The translations under genes were made by a program, and so were the position numbers. From positions 36,985,536-37,049,535 of the forward strand of contig OZ024897.1 of assembly GCA_964017195.1 (NCBI GenBank): a DNA stretch of 64,000 nt, in the 5' to 3' direction. The notes under the pieces are model-generated. The model searched no databases. It saw only the letters and a program-made list of their open reading frames with translations, and was not told the origin of the DNA. Positions 36,001 to 46,335 of the stretch are shown in pieces (the stretch's first letter is position 1; each line of letters opens with the position of its first letter). Source of the DNA: Siderastrea radians. Taxonomy: Eukaryota > Cnidaria > Anthozoa > Scleractinia > Rhizangiidae.

Positions 36001-36457
36001 AGGCTGGTTTTCACTAGCGACGGAGTCGGAGTCGGAGTCGTAAGCGGAGTCGTATATAAGAGCGCTTATGACCTAGTGAAAATCAAACATCGGAGTCGTA
36101 AGCGGAGTCATAAGCTCGACGGAATCGGAGTCGGAAGAATCAGAACGTTTCCATTTTCTTCCGACTCCGCTTATGATTCCGTCGCTTACGATCTAGTGAA
36201 AACCAGATTGTCGGAGTCGGAAGCAGAAGCGGAAGGATAAGCCAATCACGGTGCTCGTTCCCACGCTTTATGATTGGTTTAGTTCTTCCGCTTCTGCTTA
36301 CGACTCCGACAAACTGATTTTCACTAGATCGTAAGCGACGGAAGCGTAAGCGCAAAAGGAAACTCTGCTTACGACTCCGTTGTTTGATTTTCACTAGATC
36401 GTAACGCTTTACGCTTCTGACTCCGACTCCGACTCCGTCGCTAGTGAAAACCAGCCT
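36001..36457. mobile_element. 457-bp Harbinger-like MITE with TTA duplication
   Basis: Ends AGGCTGGTTTTCACTAGCGA and its inverse (TCGCTAGTGAAAACCAGCCT) are flanked by TTA at 35998-36000 and 36458-36460. A TWA-type 3-bp duplication is characteristic of PIF/Harbinger. The interior is built of GGAGTCGGAGTCG and CGACTCCGACTCC repeats plus TTTCACTAGATCGTAAGCG-like subterminal repeats. The frames across it are artefacts. Confidence 0.75.
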
Positions 36458-36878
36458 TTACTTGTAGAGTGTAAACTTACAGCTATCTTAGCAACTGCGT
36501 GGTTGGCTATTTAGTAGTCCAATGTATGACTCGTTTTTTTTGAAAAATAAAACCACAATTAAAGGAATCGAAGTAAGGAGGGAAATGAAAATGGTTCAAA
36601 TTACGATGTCGTTGGACGTGTACTGTCATGTGACGAATGGAACAAGGCCCCTCATCAAGGGGACTTCTTTATTTTGGTGTCATCTCTGGTATTTCACTAG
36701 GACGAAGAAATAAATATACTAACTTCGTTAACCACTACTTTTTGATTTGCTCGAATACGAAAAAGCGAGTTATATTTTTTATTGCTTGAAAATTAAAAAA
36801 AAAGAAGCTAAGCACTACAGGAAAAAAGCCGGAGGGTGCTGCTTGCTACTCTTATTAAACGGCCACACCATAATTAGA

Positions 36879-37340
36879 CACAAGCCCTGCACATGCGTGC
36901 TCTGGGTAGCTTGTAGCCACAAATGGGCACTATGGCCACGTAGGTAGCGGGTATTACCCCTTCATCTACCAAAAAAAAGATAAATAGTGAGCCTGAGTGT
37001 TAGCAGCCGCGGACAGCTGTTTCGACCTTACTAGATCTCGTCAGCACGGCATAGCTAACACTCAGGCTCAGGGTTCCCACAAAAAGTAATCAAGTGATGA
37101 CACTAGTGTCTCTCTTTGTCATCACTTGATCACTTTGTGTGGGAACCCTGAGCCTGAGTGTTAGCTATGCCGTGCTGACGAGACCTAGTAAGGTCGAAAC
37201 AGCTGTCCGCGGCTGCTAACACTCAGGCTCACTATTTATCTTTTTTTTGGTAGATGAAGGGGTAATACCCGCTACCTACGTGGCCATAGTGCCCATTTGT
37301 GGCTACAAGCTACCCAGAGCACGCATGTGCCGGACTTGTG
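36879..37340. repeat. Long palindrome, arms of about 213-223 bp
   Basis: Arms 36889-37101 and 37118-37330 are of equal length and nearly identical as reverse complements; weaker pairing extends about 10 bp outward. The spacer is 16 bp. Each arm itself contains an inverted pair AGCCTGAGTGTTAGC / GCTAACACTCAGGCT, so the structure is a hairpin with side hairpins. A 14-bp direct repeat (CACACCATAATTAG) occurs outside at 36864-36877 and 37384-37397. Confidence 0.85.
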
Positions 37341-37991
37341 ACTTTTTGTCTTTTTAGCCACATCCCACAGTGTTTCTCTTTGTCACACCATAATTAGTCT
37401 AATTATGATCTCATTTGGACTCAGTCGAAAGGTTATAACCACTACATACAATAGAAGAAATACAATTATACACATAGATTTAGTCAATTATTTTCATGCA
37501 ACATTTCACGTAGCGTGATTTCAGGGAGGATTTCTGAGTCCTCCAGGGTCATTTGGGAGGACTCAGATTTTTTCTGAGTTATCACGACTGTGTCAACATT
37601 TCTTCTTTTAACACATTTCTCCAGTCGTAACTTCATTATCGTGAAAAAGGACCTCTCCACACTCGTTTCCAAAATCAAGCAATGCCTTACTTAACTTTGA
37701 GTATGCCATTGCTCATAAACTTTCTGTGGCGCTTACGTTATCTTATAGAAAAAAAAAAGCTTATCAGGTATCAGCTTATGAAACACTATTCACTTAACTT
37801 TTAGGATGACTTCCACTTAGATTGTGCTTTCGAATACTGATGCACGGCAGGAAATTAGAGCACTCGTGTCACGGATGTTAGTTGCCATTGTATTCATTGT
37901 ATTCAGTGGACTAGCCGGTTTTCTAGACCTCAAGCAGGCATTATTTTCTTAGAGAACATGGGAAACCAACTTGATTCTATAGAAAATAAAC

Positions 37992-38043
37992 AAATGAATG
38001 AATGAGTGAATGAATGAATGAATGAATGAATGAATGAATGAAT
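37992..38043. repeat. (GAAT)n microsatellite
   Basis: About 12 copies of GAAT with one GAGT variant. Confidence 0.9.
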
Positions 38044-38410
38044 AATATCAGACACATCTCAGTCTCTCGTTTGATTGCCCTGTATATTAGACTGGACAAA
38101 GAAAACTCGTTAGGTCAGTGAGAATAAATTTCTGAAAAAGGCCATTAACGGTGAGCACTCAAAAAGAATTATAACTGCAAGGGTATCAGTAAAACGACAA
38201 CTCGGGGTCGGGTTGTCTTTTTTTCATTGCTTTTGCGATTTATTTGGAAATAGATTCCTTTCGGTCGAAAAAAGTGTGTGTGTGTCCTTATAAAGAAATT
38301 ATGAAACAAATGGAGCTGTTCATGTGTCAAACTTCTTTCAGTTGGCTCATTCCCCCGAAAACGGCCACGTAGTCAATCTTCCCGCGTTTTCTCTTATTTA
38401 CCTTGCATGG

Positions 38411-38462
38411 AGATGGCCGTGACTAACAGCTACTATAAAAATAGAAATAGCTGTTAGTCACG
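38411..38462. repeat. Short hairpin
   Basis: CGTGACTAACAGCT and AGCTGTTAGTCACG are separated by about 20 AT-rich bases, making a stable stem of about 14 bp. Confidence 0.6.
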
Positions 38463-38571
38463 TTTCCGCTTTCTATGTTTGTCAACCAGTCATATTTTAA
38501 AAATCTTTTCATTTTAATCATTTTAAATCTTGTAACCGTTTCATTTCGTTTTTACTTAGCTTTTGCAGCCC

Positions 38572-38613
38572 CTGATGAAGGTGAGTTTTGTCTCACCGAA
38601 ATATTGGGCAATA
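38572..38613 (+). other. Hammerhead-like fold (unproven)
   Basis: CTGATGA is followed by A, a perfect 6-bp stem (GGTGAG / CTCACC, loop TTTTGT), GAAA, and a second small stem (TATTG / CAATA). This resembles the catalytic core order of a hammerhead ribozyme. However, there is one extra A before stem II and no UH cleavage site in the expected place, so it is probably a decayed or unrelated repeat motif. Confidence 0.25.
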
Positions 38614-38663
38614 AAATTACCCTTCTTAGCTGTCTGATCAGCCTTGCAATTGGTTTTAAGTTA

Positions 38664-38852
38664 TAATAGTCCGGTGAGTGTAGTTCTGAGAAGAACTGTT
38701 TGTGATTACATTGACTGACGTTTCGAGAACCTGAGCGGAAGATATCATCAGAGTCACGTCAAGGATGATGACTTCCGCTCAGGTTGTCGAAACGTGAATC
38801 AATGTCATCACAAACAGTCCTTCTCAGGACTACACTCACCCGGACGACCATA
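38664..38852. mobile_element. About 190-bp foldback MITE
   Basis: Left arm GTCCGGTGAGTGTAGTTCTG ... ACGTTTCGAGAACCTGAGCG; right arm is its reverse complement ending ACTACACTCACCCGGAC. Arms are about 75-80 bp with a small centre. No clear duplication at the ends. Confidence 0.6.
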
Positions 38853-40490
38853 ATTTACCGACTGTTAAAAGGCTACCATCAACTAGCAACGTTCATGATA
38901 GTGAAATCGGTGAAGTATTTGACTCGCGTGCGTTTGACAAATACCGATTTTTTTACCTTTCATTCTACACTTTTTTCCTCAACACAACTTTTTGACAGCA
39001 GTGCTTCAGCTGTGTTTGCCATGTCCATCGCCACAAACTAGCACCGCGTTTGGGTAGGCACTTCATGGAGTAGAACTTTCTTGGTCCGCACTCGATAACA
39101 TCCTTCTGGGGATACAGAACGAACTTAACGTCTCTAGTGCATTCTTCATTTGATAAAGAAAAAAAATGTAATGCTGAAATTGGTATTTAAACCCGGTTCT
39201 ATTGCATGCAAAATCTGGAACCAAACGTTAAACCACTCTCCATCAAGGGTCCCCTGATCTATCCGATATCCCTTCCAGTACCTACCCGCAAGACTGTCGA
39301 TCTATAAAACTCCACCTGCAACAGAAACGATTTCAGCTTTTTTTAATATTTCACTATTCCCTTCACAAATCAAGTTTTCAAGCATATGCACCCAAATGAC
39401 ACCCCAACTATGCGATTCTACCATGTTCGTGAAAGGAAAACGCCGAAAAGACATGATTGACCATGTGACAATTTTTTTGGGATCAGGTCACAAGCACAGC
39501 TCCCCTTTTCACAATTTGTTTAATAGGATTTTCCGTCTAATTCCGTCTATTTCCGAATAAATCGCAAAAAAAAAAAAAGGAAAAAAATACGCCGACCCCG
39601 ACCCCGACCCCGACCCCGAGTCGGCGTTTTACTGTGACCCAACTACAACTGCCACTCCAGGTTTTTATTAATTGCTTTTATTTTGCATGTTTCATTTTTA
39701 TTTTTTTTAACATGAATAAGTTTTTTAAGTGTTGTCTATTTAAACTTTGTATTCTGTTTATTTAATCAGGGCCTCACGTGAAAAAAAGAAAAAAACTACA
39801 TTACCCAACAAAAGCTTCATTATTGCTGTGATCGTTATTGATTGTTGGTAACCAGGTGATTGTATTTGGTCGTGGTCAATCGTTTGTCTCACAATAAAGT
39901 AAATAGACATTCGGATCACAGCCCTTTGACTGTATACTACTTGCCTTGATTTAATAAAGCTGAACAAGGTAAATAATAACATGTATAAACCTGAAATTGA
40001 CTGCATCGCTTGATGAATTGATTAGCAGAAGCAAGCCTAAACATCGCAATCTACATCCTAAATAACTACACTATGAGGCATTTTTTGTTATTGTTATGTA
40101 TATTATTCGGGCCGAAATTAAATTGCTGAAATTACAAGTGAACATCAGTAAAACGCTCAATTAGCGGCATCCACATTCTTCAACACCGATTGGATAACGA
40201 TGTATGGAGTGTCCTCCATTCTCTTGAATTATCAAGCTGCGGTTAGCCATTTTTATGGGGACACAGCACGCAGTGCCAATCGTTTTGAAGCCATCTTTAT
40301 AGAGAATGGCTCGGAGTATGGCATAGAGGGAGAAGTAATTCTTCACCCTAGAAGCTTTCTTCTGCAACAAAAAACAGTGACCATGCATTAGATTGACCGA
40401 GACGTATGTTCTATATCTATTTTTATAGCATTTTTGACCTATTTTGAAAAAAAAAAAGGTCGGTGTCGGACTGCAGATTGTATGATCGGG
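38853..40490. other. Non-coding stretch with (CCCGA)n
   Basis: There is a (CCCGA)n microsatellite at about 39592-39619 flanked by a short inverted GCCGAC/GTCGGC. No gene is recognised. Confidence 0.4.
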
Positions 40491-40630
40491 AGGGGGGGGG
40501 GGGAGTTCCATGCGAGACGGCCGGGGATGCTCGTCGGAAAATTTCAATTTAAAGCCATTCTAAAACAGACAGAGAAAGCGAGACGGCGAGCATCTCCCCG
40601 CCTTTCACATGAGAGTGCCCCCCTCCCGCT
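40491..40630. mobile_element. About 140-bp MITE with G-run ends
   Basis: A G-run with AGTTCCATGCGAGACGGCC and GGGGATGCTCGTCGG on the left mirrors GACGGCGAGCATCTCCCC and CATGAGAGTGCCCCCC on the right. The ends are imprecise. Confidence 0.45.
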
Positions 40631-43383
40631 ATTTTATGTGGCCACTATGTACACCAATCAGATTGAGGCTACTATGCTAAGAGTGCATTTTACCAATGAA
40701 AAAGCTGCATTTTACCAATGAAAATTTGCTTTCTGGAGCTGAAGGTCAGACAGGGTTAAGCTAATCGGTCATGTTGAATGTACATGGATACGGATACGAT
40801 CAGCGCTTTTTATGCTTTTTCCTCTGGAATATTATATCTTGAGTGAAGGGTTGGTAATTTCCATAAACTATTGTAAAGGGAGGCAATGTTAAACTTTGTG
40901 GGGGCCAAAGGTTTGGTCTTATATGATAGGCTTAATGCAATTAGTGGTCAGTATTTGAGTTATGCAACAGCTGTTTTGATTAGTAAATCATTGAGCAAAA
41001 TGTTGGTTGAAAAGAGCGTATCTGTGCTTGATTAGACAATTTTGATCGAACTTTGCAAGGATTTTATAACAGCTTATGAAGTTTCATGGTCATTATGTTG
41101 AGCAACATTTTGTCTAATTTTGACCAACGAAGCTTTTTCTTTTAATGGAAGAAACAACTGTGCGAATTTGTGATTTCCAGCCGAAGTAAAGATGATTTCT
41201 TTCTTGATTTTATTATATACAGGAAAAGAAAGCATAAAAATTTGTTAAAAACAAAAAACAAAAAAGCAATGCCCTTTGCCCTCTTTCGGTCTTCAATCTG
41301 CATAAACAAGTTTGTGCAAGCAACCAGGAGTGGCCATGGCTGTCCTCTCCTCAAATTGTACACTTGTTTTTTTTTTTCATCTCTTGTTGAAACCTCGAAT
41401 TATATCATTCATTAATACGTAAACTTGTAATTATTAATATATTAGCTGACCTTAGCTGACGTTTCAGTAGTGTAAGATTTAATTTGCAATTTTTATGCAG
41501 TTTTTTGTTCGGGTGTCAGTTTGACTCCTCATCTTTTGGCGTACTAGCCCGATGATTGCACTATCTTCCGATTTTGGTCCAACTGGGTTTTTAGCAGGAT
41601 TTTGTCTTGCATTCCAGTGGTCTTGCTGAGTAAAAGAAAAGCTGTTTTCAAAACAGCTACTTTCCATCAAGACACATATGACCAGCTCGTGAGTTGAGAT
41701 GCGTGTACATGCAATAATTACAGCAATATTCACATAGTGTACTACATTGAAGGGGGAAATATTTACGAGAAACAACAACAAAAACCCTAAAAATCTTTAG
41801 TAAATGCCCCCAATTAGTGAATTACTTGTAATTTGCTAGACGTTTTGACACTTAAATAAAGTGAGATGATGATGATGATGATGATGATGATGATAATGAT
41901 GATGATGACGATGATGATGAAAACTGCGAATAGGTAACCACAATCTTCGAAACCGCAAGATACGACAAAATTTCAAATTCGCACTCTTTGTGATTGAAGA
42001 TGAAATTCATTTTCTTTTTCGTTGTCCCAGTTATTCATCAATTAGAAATGACTGTTCTTGGATAATAGAACCCCGAATTTTAAGCAATTACCATTAACAG
42101 AATCATGTATCGAATCTCTCGGACGAACTCCAGTTTTATATTAATACGCTGTTGATTAAGTTCATTTCCACCTGTTTCGATTTGCGAAACAATTTGTCAT
42201 CAATCAAGTTAGATTAAGATTTTTTCGTGGCAAGTAACAAATTATTGCACACATACACATACACATACACGCACGCACACACACACACACAGCAAAAAAA
42301 ACAAAAAAAAAACAACAACAACAACAGCAACATCAACATCAACAATATTAGAACGTACAGTGTTATTATGAAATGCATCGTAATTGCAGCTTCCAGCACA
42401 TATGTAACTGTTGAAGCGTGGAGGGTGCACAATATAATGGTCTTGCGTACTGAGATCCACTGTCACGGGATATTTTGCACAGGGTAAGACGTACTTTTGA
42501 GTAGCCGATCTGAAGAAAAGAAGAAAAAACAACTTTCTTCTGTATTAGTTTATTTCCACCAAAAACTACCCACAATCCATGATAGTGCTTATGTTAAGTG
42601 CAATCATTATTCCACTTTGACGTCATTTTTCCAAAAGGGAACACGGAAAATACATAATGCACCGAGGTAGTATCCCGAGTTAAGGGCAAATTGCACCGTA
42701 GAATCCGAATTACACTTATTGAATAAAGCAACTAAAGTGACAGGAAACTTTTTTTGATAGTGTCAGGGTTGCGTTCCCTCAAAATTGATTTTTTCCTAGA
42801 GATATGCTTTTGTCATTTTCACATAGATGCTGTTGTAACTTCTATTGCTGATTTTGTCTCTACTCACAACAAGAAACACAATAGTGACTGAAAGCAAAGA
42901 ACCAACCCGACTAAGAGAATTTACAGACTAACTCAATATTTACAATGTACGGCAACTCCTCGCGAATTCAATGAATAGAATGGACCTCGTATTGAATAAA
43001 TTAAAATTGTCTCTCGTCTACATTACTCACATTACTTTGTAACCTACATCGCGACCAATAACAGAATGAAACGCTTTCAGGATATAGAAACATTGCTATA
43101 ACATAAATGCTCTAGACCTACATCCGCAAATAAGCGCAAAATCTGTCAGTAGGTTAGAAACTAACACCTCTAACGAAAGAAATCGCTTAGTGCCAGCTAG
43201 GCTACCAGCTAGGCTAGGGTGCTAAGAGTTCTGAATACCACAAATCTCTTTTGACTCTGAAAATGATTGTCACACGAGACCACGAGACGTCCCAGCAAAC
43301 AAACCAGGGGATTAGTTTCTAAAGAAACTGCGGTGCTGCGTCGTTGGGGAAGTGAAACACAAAACTTTGGATTATCAACCGAG
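40631..43383. other. Non-coding stretch with microsatellites
   Basis: (GAT)n at 41864-41921, (CA)n at 42247-42291 followed by A-rich (CAA)n to about 42350. No gene is recognised; frames over the repeats are artefacts. Confidence 0.5.
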
Positions 43384-43497
43384 TTGATAAGGTAAATTGG
43401 CCACCTTGGTCGGAGCGATTCGGGGATTCGCTCTGACAAAGGGCTAACGCTCGAAACGTCAGCTTTCAATCGCTTTACGGTGACCAATAAACCTTAT
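43384..43497 (-). repeat. Interspersed repeat, inverse of 14400-14480
   Basis: The reverse complement (ATAAGGTTTATTGGTCACCG ... CGTTTCGAGCG ... TTTGTCAGAGCGAATC) matches the repeat at 14400-14480. It also carries CTGACAAAGGGC ... GCTCGAAACGTC, a decayed relative of the motif noted at 38572. An inverted GATAAGGTAAATTGG/CCAATAAACCTTAT pair gives the piece a MITE-like form. Confidence 0.5.
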
Positions 43498-43675
43498 TCT
43501 AAAATGGCGGAAAATACATTATTCTTTTGTCTCCATGTTAATTGGCCCTCGTTGCCTCGTTTTAAGCCAAATATCCCTTTGTATTCTGCAGATGAGATCG
43601 AGGCAACAAGGGCCAACTAACAATTAGACAAAAGAGCAATGTATTTCCGCCATTTTGGGATAAGGTGTATTTACC
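43492..43675. mobile_element. 184-bp foldback MITE
   Basis: Arms CCTTATTCTAAAATGGCGGA ... GGCCCTCGTTGCCTCG and its inverse (CGAGGCAACAAGGGCC ... TCCGCCATTTTGGGATAAGG) are about 70 bp each around a 30-bp centre. Confidence 0.65.
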
Positions 43676-45471
43676 TTAGCCAATTTAGGCTAAGCTACCC
43701 GTTGGGCTGGGGTGCTTACAGGTCTGAAGAAACAAGCCATCTTAGACTCTAAAAATCCTAGTCATGCTAGACCTACAACTTCAAGTAACGACGCAGACAT
43801 TCTGCTGCTGGTAAGCTAGGAACTTACAGCTGTGGCAAAACAATTGACTCTGAAAATCCAGTTCAAGCTTAACTAACATTCTCAAGTAAGCACGCAGGCT
43901 TACTGCCAGTTAGGCAGGAAAACTCCGACATAATACAGCACTTTCGTCTTGCATCCCGGATAAATTCACAGACGTAGCCAGTTATGTTAGGAACTTACAA
44001 AGCTGACGGTTCAGGCCAGTTTAGACGTAAGTCGCTCACCAGTAACAAGGACTAAGGGCTAAAAAGGCTAGAAATGTTTCACCGTAACTATCCAGTTAAT
44101 TACAGATATAGTCAGTACTTAATGCGATCGACTGAAGAAAAATACAAATGCACGCACTTTAGGAAACATAGACTAAAGTTACACAATTCACAAACGTGAT
44201 ATCGGTACAAAGTGGCGGAAATAGCCCACATGTAAACTGAACGAGTGAACAGACTAGTCTAGCAGAGCCGAGCAACTGCTCACAACAGAATAATGTGGTT
44301 TGAACGGAGACCAAAAAAAAAAAAAAAGAAAAAGCCTGCCCCAAAGAACCACTGAAGGGAAAAATATGCAGAAAATCTGGGTAAGAACCGAGGTTGAAGC
44401 TCCAAGCCCGTCCTACGAGGGTTAACAGATCAAAAGCTAAAACTACTGTCGTTAGAAATACATCATTTACAACCTAAAAGAACAAGTTGGCTTGAGCAAA
44501 GGAAAACGGCTTGGTTCTGAAGGCCTAGATGAACAACACGTGTTATACCGGCTTCCTTGTATAGCATAATCACCCATGATGGGCCTAATCATGGGCATAA
44601 TCACCCATGGCCTAACCCCAGGCCTTGTTGTTCTTGTGCCGACAAAATATCTATTTCAGCCTTATTCGCAGGCTCAATCGTCAGAAATAACAAATTGGTG
44701 TCAAAAGTTTCACAAAAAAATTGGTTCTAGGTGAAGTTATCAATGGACGTGTTTTACTTTCATAAGCGAACGTTTTAGCTCAAATCTTGCACTGACTGTT
44801 TGCCAGATAGTTCGACACCAAAACGATTAATCACCAATCTTCATCTCCATGACATCATTTTCGAAAGGCGAGAAACTGGATTCCCTGATTTTTCTAAACT
44901 TCAGATCAGAAAGGGTTACGACAAAATCCATTGGCTAGTTTTGAAAATGGTCGTGCTTTGTTTGGAAATTTTGCATTTAAGTTTACTTTAGAATCCACTT
45001 TAGAATTACTTAAGAATCCCGCAAGAACAATCATCAATTGGTTCGCGCGCATATTATCAACTCACCTTTAGCTCAAAATACCCTAGGTTTTATTTATAAA
45101 ACCATCAAATACGGCAAAATGGGCTCATTCGCATCTTTGACCAAAAATCATGATAAAATTGACATTACCTTGGTGTAAAAACCTGTGAAACACACAGGTG
45201 ATGACGAAAAACAAAGAAAACAAACCATTAAAAAACAATAGCGTGCAGCAAAACAACAGCTTACAAAACAAAGAAAATCTTGTCAGGTTCTCATTCCGAG
45301 GTAGACCCATAAAATTTCAGTTGAAACTGAAATATTGAATTAATGAATACCTTGTTGAGGATTATCATAAACCTGTTCTTTTCTTGCCTATCGCAATCGC
45401 GTATAAGAAGTGACACTCCGCAGGTCCTAGTCAGCAATGATGACATCAGACCCATTTTAGCTTGTAAATGT
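43676..45471. other. Non-coding stretch
   Basis: No gene is recognised; there is a small duplicated phrase AATCACCCATGATGGGCCTAA/AATCACCCATGGCCTAA at about 44570-44615. Confidence 0.4.
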
Positions 45472-45474
45472 TAA

Positions 45475-46335
45475 TAGTCCATGGGCCAAGACCCCCAAAA
45501 TAAGGTTTTTTGTACCATGTGAAAGGACCAGTGCTATCATGTATTTTTTAAATCTTCAATATCTAAAGTTCATTTTAAGGTATGATAGCAAGCCTCTACG
45601 AGTAGCTTTCTTGCTGTAGTCATGTGATCAAATGACGTCATTCCAACTGCCTTTTCGCCTTAGATGTACTTAATAGCATTAACTTCTGACTTATAACTTT
45701 TGTGCAATTGGTTTTGAAACCACATTTTGTACATAACCAAACAGAGTATGATGTTGGATTCAATTGTACTGTAATTAACAAGTTAAAAATTAAAGTTCCC
45801 GTTGCCATGGCAACGGAAATGTTCATTTAGCCCACGAATGAAGTAAAACTCACTGAAAATGTTCAATATTGTTTTCCGCTTCCTAATTTTAAAAATTGGG
45901 ATAAAAATACATATCACCACTAGAGTTCACTCATTTGCAGATCACTTAAGCACACTCTGGGATTAATAATCCAGCAAAGGAAAACTTGAGAGCTTCCTCT
46001 ATGACTCCTCTTCGGCAGTAAAATCCCCCACTTAACACACTGGAGTCTTGAAACTTTCATAGCTTTTCATACATCGCTTTGTTCAAATATCATTTTCACT
46101 GAAATGTAAACAAAGGGTCATGTTCAATTTTAGACAAAAGTAGCAGTTGATTTATGCTTTAAATGTTAAGCAGTTGCCATGACAACAACAGTTATTAAAT
46201 GTAAGTAATAAGGTGCGCTGTTCAAAATTTAAACCAATTGTCATGCTAACAGTCAAGTGCAAGGAACTTTGAAATTTCTAAGAAGAGTACTGTAAAAGGG
46301 AAGTTATTTGATGTTGGCTAATGGCTACGAGTTTA
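45475..46335 (-). other. 3' non-coding part of the transposon
   Basis: AT-rich sequence between the stop of the transposase frame and the low-coordinate TIR. A subterminal inverted pair GCTATCATG (45533) / ATGATAGC (about 45583) lies near the end; GCTATCATAA recurs near the other end (about 51838). Confidence 0.55.

Noticed and set aside
36000..36394. Arg/Ser-rich frames
   Set aside because: They are produced by GGAGTCG repeats within the Harbinger-like MITE.
38572..38601. Calling an active hammerhead ribozyme
   Set aside because: The extra A before stem II and the lack of a UH cleavage site make activity unlikely; kept only as a low-confidence motif.
42214..42532. Val/Cys/Leu-rich frames on both strands
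   Set aside because: They are translations of the (CA)n and (CAA)n microsatellite.
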